DNA from: Zelonia costaricensis
Lineage: Eukaryota; Euglenozoa; Kinetoplastea; Trypanosomatida; Trypanosomatidae
DNA: 64,000 bases
Direction of reading: 5' to 3'
NCBI GenBank assembly: GCA_030849075.1
Contig: JASAOO010003464.1
Span: 1 to 64,000 of the forward strand
How positions within the stretch are numbered: the stretch's first letter is position 1; the number at the start of each line of letters is the position of its first letter. Positions 10,901 through 19,782 of the stretch are shown here, one piece after another. The notes under the pieces were generated by a model, which was not told where the DNA came from, searched no databases, and was given only the letters and a program-made list of their open reading frames with translations. The position numbers and the translations under genes were made by a program.

Positions 10901-13524
10901 GTGTCCAGCCTGTCTTCTGTCCTCATCTTCTCACTCTCTCGTGTATCCTTGCTTTCTTTCTTCTTCCTTTTTTTCTTCAGTACGATTCTGTCGTCGTTTC
11001 GCACGCACACACATCCACCGACCCAGTTAACATGCACGCCCACACTCACGCCCCCTCCACACACACATGCACACCATTAGATATACCTGCTAGTCAATCG
11101 GCCTCTCTCACTTCTCATTTTTTTTTTTTACGTAACCGCTGCGTGTGTGTGTGTGTGCGTGTGTGGACCCCGTGCGAAGCTCCTTGTTTCTCTTTCTATA
11201 TGCCGGTGTCTCCTTCTGTTGCTGTGTCACCTTGCATACGTGCGCCTCCCTCTCCCTCTCCGTCGTGCTCGATCCTCCAAGCACGCCACGCCCGCCCCCC
11301 GCCCCCCCTTTGCCGTTACCCCCGTGGATGCTTCTTCTCCTCCTCCTCCTCAACCGCTCCTCTTTTTTTCTTCTTCGCAAAGGCACACACTCATGCGTGG
11401 CGAGGTGCGAGAGCAGCAAGGTCCACTTGCGCCACAGCACACGCACACACTGATGAGGCGTGGGGAAGAAAACAGAACACCACGCGATGTTCACGGCCCC
11501 CCTCCTTGCCGTCCAGTCTTATTTCACGGCTGTGCACACTAGAGAACGTTCATCGCCGGTGTGTTGGGCCGACATGCCTCGCCTCGTCAGCCCTCGTCTT
11601 CTCTCCCTCCTCAGCGTGCCCACGCAGCCTTTGTGGCCCATGCTCTCGTCTCCACCCGCATCCACGTGATGTGCCTCCCCTCTTCTCCCCCTCTTCTTCT
11701 CGATCCTGTGACTTTGCCTTCTCCCCTCAGCCCAGCCGACTGATGTGCTTGCAAGCGCGCGTGTGCGCATGTGTGTGGACGTGTGTGTGTGTCTCTGTAT
11801 TTGAGTTTGTTGTCTGCGGGTGTTTGAGTGCTTGTCGGCAAGTGAAGCTAAGTGCGCTGCTGGCCTCCTGTTGTCATCACGTGCACCTCTGTGTGCCGTT
11901 GTGCGTGCTGCGTCTCTTTCGTGTGTGTGTGTGTGTGTGTGTGTCCGGCGCATGCCAACAGGCGAGTTTCTCCTCGTTTCCGTTTCCAATGGGTTTGCTG
12001 CTTTTGTACGCGCTCCTCCCCCGTTCTTCTCTTTGCGCACCGCTCTTCCGCTTCGCTCCTCTCGTTTTCCTTTTCGCCTCCCTCACTTGCGAGTTTGCTT
12101 TTCACCACGCGTCATCTTGTACTCCCCTAGCGGCGCAGGGTGTGTGTGTGTGTATGTGGGCAAGCTGCTGTCCAAGTGTCTTGGCCCCCCCCCCCCCCCT
12201 GCCCAACTCGTTGTCCTCTCTCCCCCTTTTCGATTCCTCGTTCGTGGTTGTGCGTTCTTCCTCTTCGTATTCCCGTGACGTGGGAAACGGCGCTACTTTG
12301 GCGGTATTTGAAGCTGGTTCGAGTGTGCGTGTCTGTCTGTCTCTGTGTGCGTTTGTGTTTGTGTTTTGTTGGTGTCTGCCGGTGCCCGTCTCTGCCTGCC
12401 GCGATGGCGCCTGACTACTTTGCTCTTGCTTCTCAGCTTCGTTTGCCACTCCACTCCCCCCCCGCCCCCTCCCCCTCCGCTCCACACGGCGTATGTATTT
12501 GTATGCAACCTCTCTCTCTCTCTCTCTGCCGCCCGTTCCGTCCTCCCTCTTTTGGTTTCTCCTCGCCGGCTGTCAGGCCTCTCTTTCCCTTTGAGAGGAC
12601 TCGGCACGCGAGAGCGGCGGTGGTGGCGAGCAGAGGAGGCAGGAGTGCGAGCACCTCTTCTCCCCCTCCAAAGGGAGGGGTGCGGAGGCATCGCGCATGC
12701 CAGTCTCCCCACGATGCTGGCGCAGGCATGTGTGCTTACATAGGAAATCAATCGGGCAAACACACATCGCAGAAAACTGGAGGGAGAGAGGGACTGGCGC
12801 TGACGGCACGCACTACGGTGTTATGCGGCGAGGCGTCGTCTTCCGCTTTCCGGCCGTCTAGTGCGGAGGAAGCAAGCGGGGACGGCTCGGTCAGTTTCTT
12901 CGCGCAGCGTTCGGCTGCGGCGGTTGCGCCGCGCGTTAGCTTCGTGCGTGCGTGGGCCTCGTGGAAGCGCGAGAGAGCCGGTGGAGAGAGCGCTACAGCG
13001 CAGGTCGTCACACTTCACGTGAGTTGCACATCACCTGGTATTTCACGCTCGGTATGGACCGCCCGTGTAAAGCGCCGTTTTTTTTCTGAAGAATCTGTGG
13101 CATCTTGACCTCACCATCCTTCTCTTCCCCGGACGCCATAATGCTCCTGTTCTTTTAGTCGTGCGGAGTGCAGCACTCACACATCAAGCAGCGAGAACCC
13201 CGTGGCGCCGCTGTCCAGCTTTGCCAGGCTTTTCTTCTCCTCTGCTGCACCTGAGCTGGCGGAGCCCTACACAAACACAAACACACAAGCACACTGTGCC
13301 AAGCTCGCACCTTCTTCTGCAGCACAAACACCAGGGAAGGTAAGCCCGTCCCCTCTTTCTGCTCCGTCTCACGCACACCAGGGCCCCCTCACGACACGTC
13401 GGGCTTAGTTTCCTTCTCGCCCGTGAAAGCACCCCCCTCCCCCTTCTGCTGGAACTACGTCCGGTGCCCCACTCCCTCCCACCTTTCCCCAAACCTACAC
13501 TTACAAGTTAGAAGACGTGCGAAA
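4980..13524 (+). other. 8.5-kb gene-poor, pyrimidine-rich intergenic block
   Basis: No credible gene is visible in this unusually long stretch; other gaps in the window are about 0.6-2.5 kb. The + strand is C/T-rich throughout, with many (GT)n runs (such as 11921-11944), an (AC)n run near 8433-8451 and (ACGT)n near 8454-8469. The longest frames (10423-12414 and 12140-13108, + strand; 9255-10388, - strand) encode CVCV, HTHT, Ser/Leu/Pro or Arg/Lys low-complexity peptide with no domain. It may be a very long kinase 3' UTR, a non-coding transcript, or a region that lost a gene. The 3' end must contain the BBS2 acceptor; the closest pyrimidine tract plus AG ends near 13507. Confidence 0.6.
8433..8469. 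repeat. Compound microsatellite (AC)n then (ACGT)n
   Basis: An (AC)n run of about 19 bases is followed after a few bases by about four tandem ACGT units. It lies within the gene-free block. No function is implied; the tract should be length-polymorphic. Confidence 0.8.
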
Positions 13525-16056
13525 ATGGCTGCTGCAAGCGACACGAATAACCACATCCGCCTGGACACGGCCTTTGAGTTCCAGCTCGGCGGCAACGTCT
13601 TGCCGGACCGCGTGGCGGTGGGCCGCTTTCTGCGCAGCACCGCAGCCCGTGAAGGGGCGCAGAATGGCGCCGTGCGCATTCCGCCATCTGCCGTGTCGCT
13701 GGCGTGCGCCAGCAGCGGGCAGCGGGTGCTGCTGCACAACAACAACAACAACGCCGCGCAGGCGAAGCGATCCGCCAAGCGCGGCGAGGCGCGCGCGACG
13801 TCGACTGCGGCGGGTGCGACAGGCGCGGGGGAGGAATCGGCGGTGCAGACGCTGAACTTTGGCAAGGCCCCGACGGCGCTGGCGGCCGGGCAGCTGCACC
13901 CCGCTGGCAGCACCGAGCCTGGCGCCGCGTACGACGTGCTGCTCTTCGGCGCCACGACGAGCGTGCTCGCCTACGACGTGGAGCAGAACAAGCAACTATT
14001 CTACAAGGATGTAGAGGACGGCGTGCAGGCGGTCGTCTGCGGTGCTGTCATGAAGCCGAGCAGGGCCGCCGCTGACGCCCCGCCGCTGGCGGTGGTGGGC
14101 GGCAACTGCAGCATCTTCGGCTTCGACCGCTTCGGGGCGGAGCGGTACTGGACCGTCACCGGGGACCAGGTGACGGCCATGGCGCTGCTGCCGTGGTCTG
14201 CCGCACCCGTACCAAGCTCGGCGCCGCTCTCCCTCCTCGTCGCCTCCGAGGACCTGGAGGTGCGCGTGTACGACGGCGAGGAGGCTGTGGCCACCGTGCA
14301 CGAGGTGGATCGCGTGCAGAAGGTCATCCCGCAGTGGCAGCCCGCGCGCGCGGCGGAGTCGTCGTCGAGCGCGGCACCCGCCCCCTCGTCTGTCGACGCG
14401 GCTGGGCGCTACGCGTACCTGCTGGAGAACGGCACGGTTGGCGTGTACGAGGGTGGTGAGAGGGTGTGGCGCGTGAAGGGGAAGTCGACGCCGGTCTCCG
14501 CCGCCTTCTGCGACGTGGACGGCGACGGCGTCGCGGAGCTGGTGGTGGGCTGGAGCAACGGGCGGGTGGAGGTGCGTACCGACCGCAGCAGCGCGGCCGG
14601 CGGCGGCGCCGGCGCCTCCGAGAAGGGAGGGACGCTTCTTTTCCGCGACACCTACAGCAGCGCCGTGGCCGCGGTGCTCGCCGAGGACTACCGCCACGAC
14701 GGTGTGACGCTGCCCGTGGTGTGCACCGTGGACGGCACCGTGCGCGGTCTGACGCTGCTGGAGACGCGCCGCGACGAGGCCGCTGAGGTGCGCCAGCTGC
14801 AGGTGCTCGAGACGCTGATGCAGGAGCGGCAGCAGCTTGCCGCGCAGCTGACCGGCATCGAGGAGCAGCTGGCCCGGCGCGCGGCGGGAGAGCAGGACAC
14901 GACAATGCCGGAGTCTGGTGTGGAGGTGCACTGCCACGCCACGGCAAATTCCGTGACGAGGCAGGTCGATGTGCTGGTGGAGGTGACCGGCACCGCAGCG
15001 GAGCGCGGCGACTTGATTGTGCACAGCTGTCTGCTGCAGTGCGAGACGTGGGCCACCGCGGCGGAGCAGGACACGATCGCGTTTGCGAGTGCGGAGGCGA
15101 CGACTACGTCGCTCGTCTGCAGCTTCCCCCACCCCGACGACGTGCCGCTGGCGCTCACCGCGCTGGTGGCCGTGGGGCCTTCGTTCGGGGAGAACTTCCA
15201 AATCCACGAGGTGCCAGTGCGGGTGCCGCGCTTCATAATGTACCGAATGTCGAACACTATCGCCCCCGACCAGCAGCCGCAGCCTGGCAGCCCGCTGCTC
15301 TACCATCCACCCGGCGGCTCGGTGGTGCTGCAGTGGCGCGAGGTGCTGCGCCTCGACGTGCTAGAGGCGTGGCTGCGTCGGGCCTTTGGTGTGCCGGACG
15401 GCGTGCCCCTCAGCGACGGCGCCGCGTCCCCGGCGGCACCGACGCTGCGGCTTGAGCTGCTGCACGTGCGCGACGGCAGCAGCTTCGCGGTCGAGGTGCG
15501 CAACGGGGCGGCGGCTGGCGCGGCCTTCAACACCATCACGCTGCGCTCCGACCTCCTGGCGCCGTGCGGGGCCGTGGTGGGCGCTCTCGTCGAGGAGCTC
15601 AAGGGCAGCTTTGTGAGCGGCGGCGCGGAGCCTGTGGGAGTGCGGTGCGAGATGCCGGCGGAGCTGGAGCGGCTGCGCGGCATCCTGGCCCGTGTCGAGG
15701 AGTTCAACGACGTGCGCATGAAGCTGACGACGGACATGGCAGACGCGGCCGCCATTGTGAAGACGCTGTTGGGTCGCGCCGAGGATGCACGCCTGCTGGG
15801 GGACATGGTGTCCATGAAGAAGTCCTACGCCGCGCTGTATGACGTGGATCGGGAGCTGCTGGGTGAGAACGCGAAGCGCATCAACAACTACGAGGAGCTC
15901 AAGGTCGCGCTTAAGGAGGTGAACACGTGTATTCAGCAGGCCGGCATGGTTCGTATCGGCGCAGCTCGCGCGCAGCTCATCGCGAGCTGTCGCAACGCGC
16001 TCAAGGAAAACCAGGTGAACAGTCTGTTGGAGATCGTTCGCACCGGGTCCGAATAG
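13525..16056 (+). CDS. BBS2: Bardet-Biedl syndrome 2 protein homologue (BBSome subunit)
   Basis: Predicted 843-residue BBS2, a core subunit of the BBSome, the coat-like complex that moves membrane proteins in and out of the cilium/flagellum. Recognisable blocks are an N-terminal stretch ending PDRVAVGRF, TSVLAYDVEQNKQLFYKDVEDG, GGNCSIFGFDRFG, WTVTGDQVTA and DGDGVAELVVGWSNGRVEV, all characteristic of the BBS2 beta-propeller (about residues 15-400). A coiled-coil stretch follows at about 426-450, then the GAE/platform region and a helical C-terminus. A low-complexity insertion (Asn run, Ala/Arg/Ser-rich) sits inside the propeller at about residues 72-105 and is missing from the human protein. 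Start: first ATG of the frame; the preceding frame is pyrimidine-tract-derived. Trypanosomatids have a flagellum and a conserved BBSome, so the role fits. Confidence 0.93.
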   Translation: MAAASDTNNHIRLDTAFEFQLGGNVLPDRVAVGRFLRSTAAREGAQNGAVRIPPSAVSLACASSGQRVLLHNNNNNAAQAKRSAKRGEARATSTAAGATGAGEESAVQTLNFGKAPTALAAGQLHPAGSTEPGAAYDVLLFGATTSVLAYDVEQNKQLFYKDVEDGVQAVVCGAVMKPSRAAADAPPLAVVGGNCSIFGFDRFGAERYWTVTGDQVTAMALLPWSAAPVPSSAPLSLLVASEDLEVRVYDGEEAVATVHEVDRVQKVIPQWQPARAAESSSSAAPAPSSVDAAGRYAYLLENGTVGVYEGGERVWRVKGKSTPVSAAFCDVDGDGVAELVVGWSNGRVEVRTDRSSAAGGGAGASEKGGTLLFRDTYSSAVAAVLAEDYRHDGVTLPVVCTVDGTVRGLTLLETRRDEAAEVRQLQVLETLMQERQQLAAQLTGIEEQLARRAAGEQDTTMPESGVEVHCHATANSVTRQVDVLVEVTGTAAERGDLIVHSCLLQCETWATAAEQDTIAFASAEATTTSLVCSFPHPDDVPLALTALVAVGPSFGENFQIHEVPVRVPRFIMYRMSNTIAPDQQPQPGSPLLYHPPGGSVVLQWREVLRLDVLEAWLRRAFGVPDGVPLSDGAASPAAPTLRLELLHVRDGSSFAVEVRNGAAAGAAFNTITLRSDLLAPCGAVVGALVEELKGSFVSGGAEPVGVRCEMPAELERLRGILARVEEFNDVRMKLTTDMADAAAIVKTLLGRAEDARLLGDMVSMKKSYAALYDVDRELLGENAKRINNYEELKVALKEVNTCIQQAGMVRIGAARAQLIASCRNALKENQVNSLLEIVRTGSE

Positions 16057-17447
16057 CGGTGGCACATCGTTGCAGCTCGTCGTTGCGCTTGGCCGGGAAA
16101 GCGGGGGCATGGAGAGTGCGCTCGCTCTTCAGCGGCGGCGCCATCGGCCTTCCCTCCTTTTGAGGTCCGGCCTGTGGTGCACCTTCGATCTGGATCGCTG
16201 TTGTGAGGCCGCACCGGCGGCGCTGCGGCAAGACGATCCCGTCGCATCGGTCTGCCGCAAAGGCGCGATGGGGTGGCGAAGGAACGGGTGGTAGGAGGGA
16301 GGAGGGGGGGGGGGCTCGCACGACGCTTGTCTCTTGTTCTCCGCCGCTGACCCTCCTTCGTTTCTCGTCTTGTTGTGTGATGTCTGCCGTCTCCGCCTCA
16401 CCAGGCACGGGTGGCCACGCCGCCAGCAAGAAGTTTCATAGCGAAGTGCGTGGAGAAGCGGTGCGGCGGCTCCGCGTAAAACAGGCGCACCCCGGGATGC
16501 TGCTCTTCACGAACAGCATGATTCGCCGTGCCGACTGACACGGCGACACTGGCGAGCCGTGGAGCGGCGCTGTGTTGAGTTTTGCTTCCGTCTCTCTACT
16601 TGGGATGTACGTGTGTGGGGAGGGGGGGCTTGCGTGGGTACAGGAAGCCGGGGCCAAGCTCGACTTCTTGAGGGTGCGCTATTCTCCCCCCTCCTTTTAC
16701 GCGTCGACTGCCAAGCGGCTTCGTGTCCCTACGGAGTCCATCAGGCGGGAGCCTGCTGTGGCTGCCTACGTGCGCACTCTGTCCCCTGCTTCTCCTTACT
16801 CTCTTCCTCTTCGTCCTACCTTCCTCCCTCCCCACACAGCACTGTAGTCGTAGCTGCCAGCGCGCGTCCTGTTCGCCGCCCCTCCACCACCACCCCCACC
16901 CCTAGCCTCCGGTGCCCCCCCCCTCCTCTCCCACTCTGCTTCCTTTTTTCCTTCTCTGTAGCACCCATCACAGAGGGCACAGCGAAGGAGTTAGCAGGCA
17001 CGCTACGCCCACCCAAGTCACCGTGTCGCACACGCACGTAGGGTTAGTCGGCGCCTCCCACCCCTTAGCGCATTGTCTTTAACTGCCGTCAATTCGCTTC
17101 TTGCCTGCACGACGGCCTCCCTCACGTTCGCCACTCTCCTCTCCTCTCTCACGCTCACCCTTTTCGCACCTCGCTCCCACAGCCTCCAGGGTCCTGCACG
17201 TAGTGTAGCATCGTAGCCGCATCCCCTTCACGTACTCCACCCACTTTCTTTCTTTCTAGTAGGCCATTCGGCACCGCGCGCAGCTTGACCCCCCTCCCTA
17301 GGCAACATCGAGATTTGTGAAAGTAGGTTGTGCGTTGAGCTTCCTTCCCGGGCCTCTGTAGAGAGTAGGTTTTTAGGCTCAGCGCGCACCCCGCCCGCCC
17401 CATCCATCCTCTATTCCCCACTGGCGCACGGCGGAGCCGACGACGCC
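16057..17447 (+). other. Intergenic region between BBS2 and the AMP-binding-like gene
   Basis: No large gene. It contains a possible short ORF (16380-16538, listed separately) and several C/T tracts. The tract at about 17240-17257 ending in AG at 17258-17259 is a strong candidate trans-splice acceptor for the gene at 17448. Confidence 0.6.
16380..16538 (+). CDS. Possible short ORF, 52 residues, unknown
   Basis: An ATG opens a 52-codon frame just after a C/T-rich tract (about 16320-16375). The product starts MSAVSASPGTGG and ends NSMIRRAD, with a basic middle (VRRLRVKQ). Its composition is less repetitive than neighbouring non-coding frames, which is the only positive evidence. There is no obvious AG between the tract and the ATG. 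It could be a genuine micro-protein, part of the BBS2 3' UTR, or chance; I recognise no family. Confidence 0.2.
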   Translation: MSAVSASPGTGGHAASKKFHSEVRGEAVRRLRVKQAHPGMLLFTNSMIRRAD

Positions 17448-19022
17448 ATGTTTCGCCGCATCGCCCTCCCGCTGGCCGCCAGCGCCGGCGCTGCACTGCG
17501 CTTGAACCACGGCGTCACGTCCGCCGCGCCTATTCCGAAATCGGCGCCGGCTGCCGCCACGGCAGCGTCCTCCGGTCCGTATATGCCGGCCTACTCGGAA
17601 GTGAAGGGGGCGACCGGGACGCCGGTGCTGGACCAGCTGATTGGGTACTACGTGAACATCCAGTCGCGCAAGATGTACTACAAGGACTTCCTGCGCATCG
17701 AGCACCAGGCGGTGCGCTGGGCCTTTGCCGACATCCGCAAAAACAGCGAGGCGCTGGCGCATGGGCTGCTGCAGACCGGCGTGCGGCCCGGCGACCGCGT
17801 GCTGGCGATCCAGCCGTGCAACTGTGAGACCTTTGTGATGCAGCTTGCGTGCGCGAAGATTGGCGCGCTGCTGTGCGTGGTGCCGCAGGACGCCATCAGC
17901 GCTGACAAGCTGCGCTTCTACCTGAACGAGTTCCAGCCGCGCCACCTCATCGCGCGCGAGTGGATCAACGTGCCGGAGGTGAAGCAGGGCGAGCTCGTGG
18001 AGCGCAACATGCACTTCTGGGACACCATCTACAACGTCATCCCGGAGCTCGGCCTCTCCTACCCGGGCCAGAAGTTCCAGTGGGTGCACTCGCAGGAGTT
18101 CTACTACCTCAAGAAGATCATTATCACGGACCACAACATGAACCTGCTGGGGGTGACCCCTATGCGCAAGATGCTGGTGTGGGGGCCGTTCTCCTACTAC
18201 GAGCAGCGTCTACGCCGGCTGTCGGCGCTGCTGCACCCCGACGACCCGGTGCTCGCCCTGGAGGACCCGAGCCCGGCGATGGAGGACAAGCTGCACATCA
18301 CGTACTCGCACCGCAACTGCGTCAACGCCGGCTTCCTCTTCAGCCAGCTCATGCAGTTCAAGGCAGAGACGCGCTTCGGCGTGATGCCAAACCACCACAC
18401 CGACCCGATCGGCTCCATCATCGCGCCGTACGCGGCCCTGACCTCCGGCGCCGTGCTCGTGCAGATTCACTCCGACATGTTCACAGACGACCACGCGATC
18501 AACGGGATTGAGAAGCTGTGTGTGGAAGAGGTGACGACGCTGCTGGGGCGCAAGGCGGACTTCGACCTCCTCCTCAAGCACGCCGGCAACTTCGACGCCG
18601 ACCAGTTCGAGCACCTCCGCTCCGTTGTCCTCTTCGAGGACGGCGTGGAGGCGCCCATCGCGAGCGAGTACCTTGCCAAGCTCGCCAAGGCCATGTCGCT
18701 GGACGACGTGTACGTGTTCCGCGGCCCGCTTGAGGCGTGCTACATGCTGACGTGGCGCTCGCTGAAGAAGGGGCCGCAGGGCCTGGTGCCGCACGTGGAG
18801 GCGAAGGTGGTCGGTGATCGCGGCACGAGCGATGCGAAGGTGCTCGCAGCCGGCACGCGCGGCAACCTGCGCCTCAAGGGCCCGCATGTGACCGCCGGGT
18901 ACTACAACAATGCTGGGCTGATGACGGAGATGGTGGACGAGCACGGCTTTGCCAGCACGAGCCGCGAGGCGACGATGGACGCCAAGGGCAACCTGACGCT
19001 GACGACGGCGCAGACGTACTAA
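17448..19022 (+). CDS. Mitochondrial AMP-binding (acyl-CoA synthetase-like) protein, probably inactive
   Basis: Predicted 524 residues. An N-terminal presequence (MFRRIALPLAASAG) rich in Arg and Ala suggests mitochondrial import. The body follows the adenylate-forming fold: residues about 90-180 match the N-terminal part (ALAHGLLQTGVRPGDRVL, GALLCVVPQD), ITYSHRNCVNAG sits at about 281-295, and GNLRLKGPHVTAGYYNN matches the A7/A8 region. The Ser/Thr/Gly-rich ATP loop (SGTTGxPKG) that normally precedes the THRN-like motif is replaced by EDKLHITYSHRN. The protein ends before the hinge and the small C-terminal domain with the catalytic lysine. It therefore probably does not make acyl-adenylate and may be a structural or binding protein. 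Acceptor: AG at 17258-17259. Confidence 0.75.
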   Translation: MFRRIALPLAASAGAALRLNHGVTSAAPIPKSAPAAATAASSGPYMPAYSEVKGATGTPVLDQLIGYYVNIQSRKMYYKDFLRIEHQAVRWAFADIRKNSEALAHGLLQTGVRPGDRVLAIQPCNCETFVMQLACAKIGALLCVVPQDAISADKLRFYLNEFQPRHLIAREWINVPEVKQGELVERNMHFWDTIYNVIPELGLSYPGQKFQWVHSQEFYYLKKIIITDHNMNLLGVTPMRKMLVWGPFSYYEQRLRRLSALLHPDDPVLALEDPSPAMEDKLHITYSHRNCVNAGFLFSQLMQFKAETRFGVMPNHHTDPIGSIIAPYAALTSGAVLVQIHSDMFTDDHAINGIEKLCVEEVTTLLGRKADFDLLLKHAGNFDADQFEHLRSVVLFEDGVEAPIASEYLAKLAKAMSLDDVYVFRGPLEACYMLTWRSLKKGPQGLVPHVEAKVVGDRGTSDAKVLAAGTRGNLRLKGPHVTAGYYNNAGLMTEMVDEHGFASTSREATMDAKGNLTLTTAQTY

Positions 19023-19656
19023 AAGCGAGGAGTGCGTTGTGTGTGTGTGTGTTGGTGCGCGTCTTTGACGCGGCTCCTCGCGGGGAGCTCTCTTCCTCTA
19101 CCTCACTAGCAGCGACCCCAACGGGGGCCTCGTACCAACGAAAGTGAAACAAGAGCAGCGACGAAGCGCCCGCCGACTGTGGAAGCTGACAAGGCCAGAG
19201 AGGGCCGCACGCGCCGGCGCGGGTGAAGTGCCGTCGAGCGGCACCTCGGCGGTGTGGCACTCTTGTCGTCTGCGTGCCGCGTGTCGTCGTCGCCAGTCTC
19301 AAATGGGCTCGCTTCGTCGTCCATGCACACATCCGGTGTTGCGTTGCGGAGGTGCTTGCGTGGATCGGGGTGTCGCGCAGAGTGGCGCACGTTCGCCGTC
19401 TTGCACGGCATCAGTGCTCTCGCCTGTCGCCCTTCTTTTGTGCCCGCGGCCTTCATTCGGCCGCGCTCGTCGCCTTCTCCGCCATGAAACTCCGCGCCCT
19501 TTTGCGCATTAGCGTGCACCTCACCGTTTCTCCGTTTTCGGCTTCTCCGCACAACAGAATCGGAGCGCTCCCTCACGCGAGTACGTGTGCGCGCACGCGC
19601 TTGGCGCTGTCCCCTCTCTCTGTTCACGCGCGCACTGGTACCCACCCACGCATACC

Positions 19657-19699
<43 letters not shown>

Positions 19700-19782
19700 A
19701 CAGGCACGCCCAGCGAGCTGCAGTGGCCACACAAGAGAGAGGTGCCCCCCTGCCGCACCCCCCACCCCACCCTACAATACCC
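19023..19782 (+). other. Intergenic region with a (CA)n tract
   Basis: No CDS. It carries pyrimidine-rich sequence at about 19520-19550, an AG at 19556-19557 that could be the SF3B2 acceptor, and a (CA)n microsatellite at 19661-19702 that would fall inside the SF3B2 leader. Confidence 0.6.
19661..19702. repeat. (CA)n microsatellite in the SF3B2 leader
   Basis: About 42 bases of CA dinucleotides with one TA interruption, ending about 80 bases before the SF3B2 start codon. In frame it would read Thr-His repeats, which is why the frame upstream of the real ATG stays open. Confidence 0.9.

Noticed and set aside
10423..12414. 663-codon open frame in the gene-free block
   Set aside because: Composition is CVCV, HTHT, Ser/Leu/Pro from GT, CA and C/T tracts; no domain, and it starts in ordinary tract sequence.
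12140..13108. 322-codon frame on + strand
   Set aside because: First third is GT-repeat and Pro/Ser low complexity; the later part has mixed composition but no recognisable fold and no clean start.
13996..15306. Long minus-strand frame inside BBS2 (also similar ones at 19624-21057, 46201-47709, 49007-50707)
   Set aside because: Mirror frames of GC-rich genes; His/Arg/Leu-rich shadow translations with no homology.
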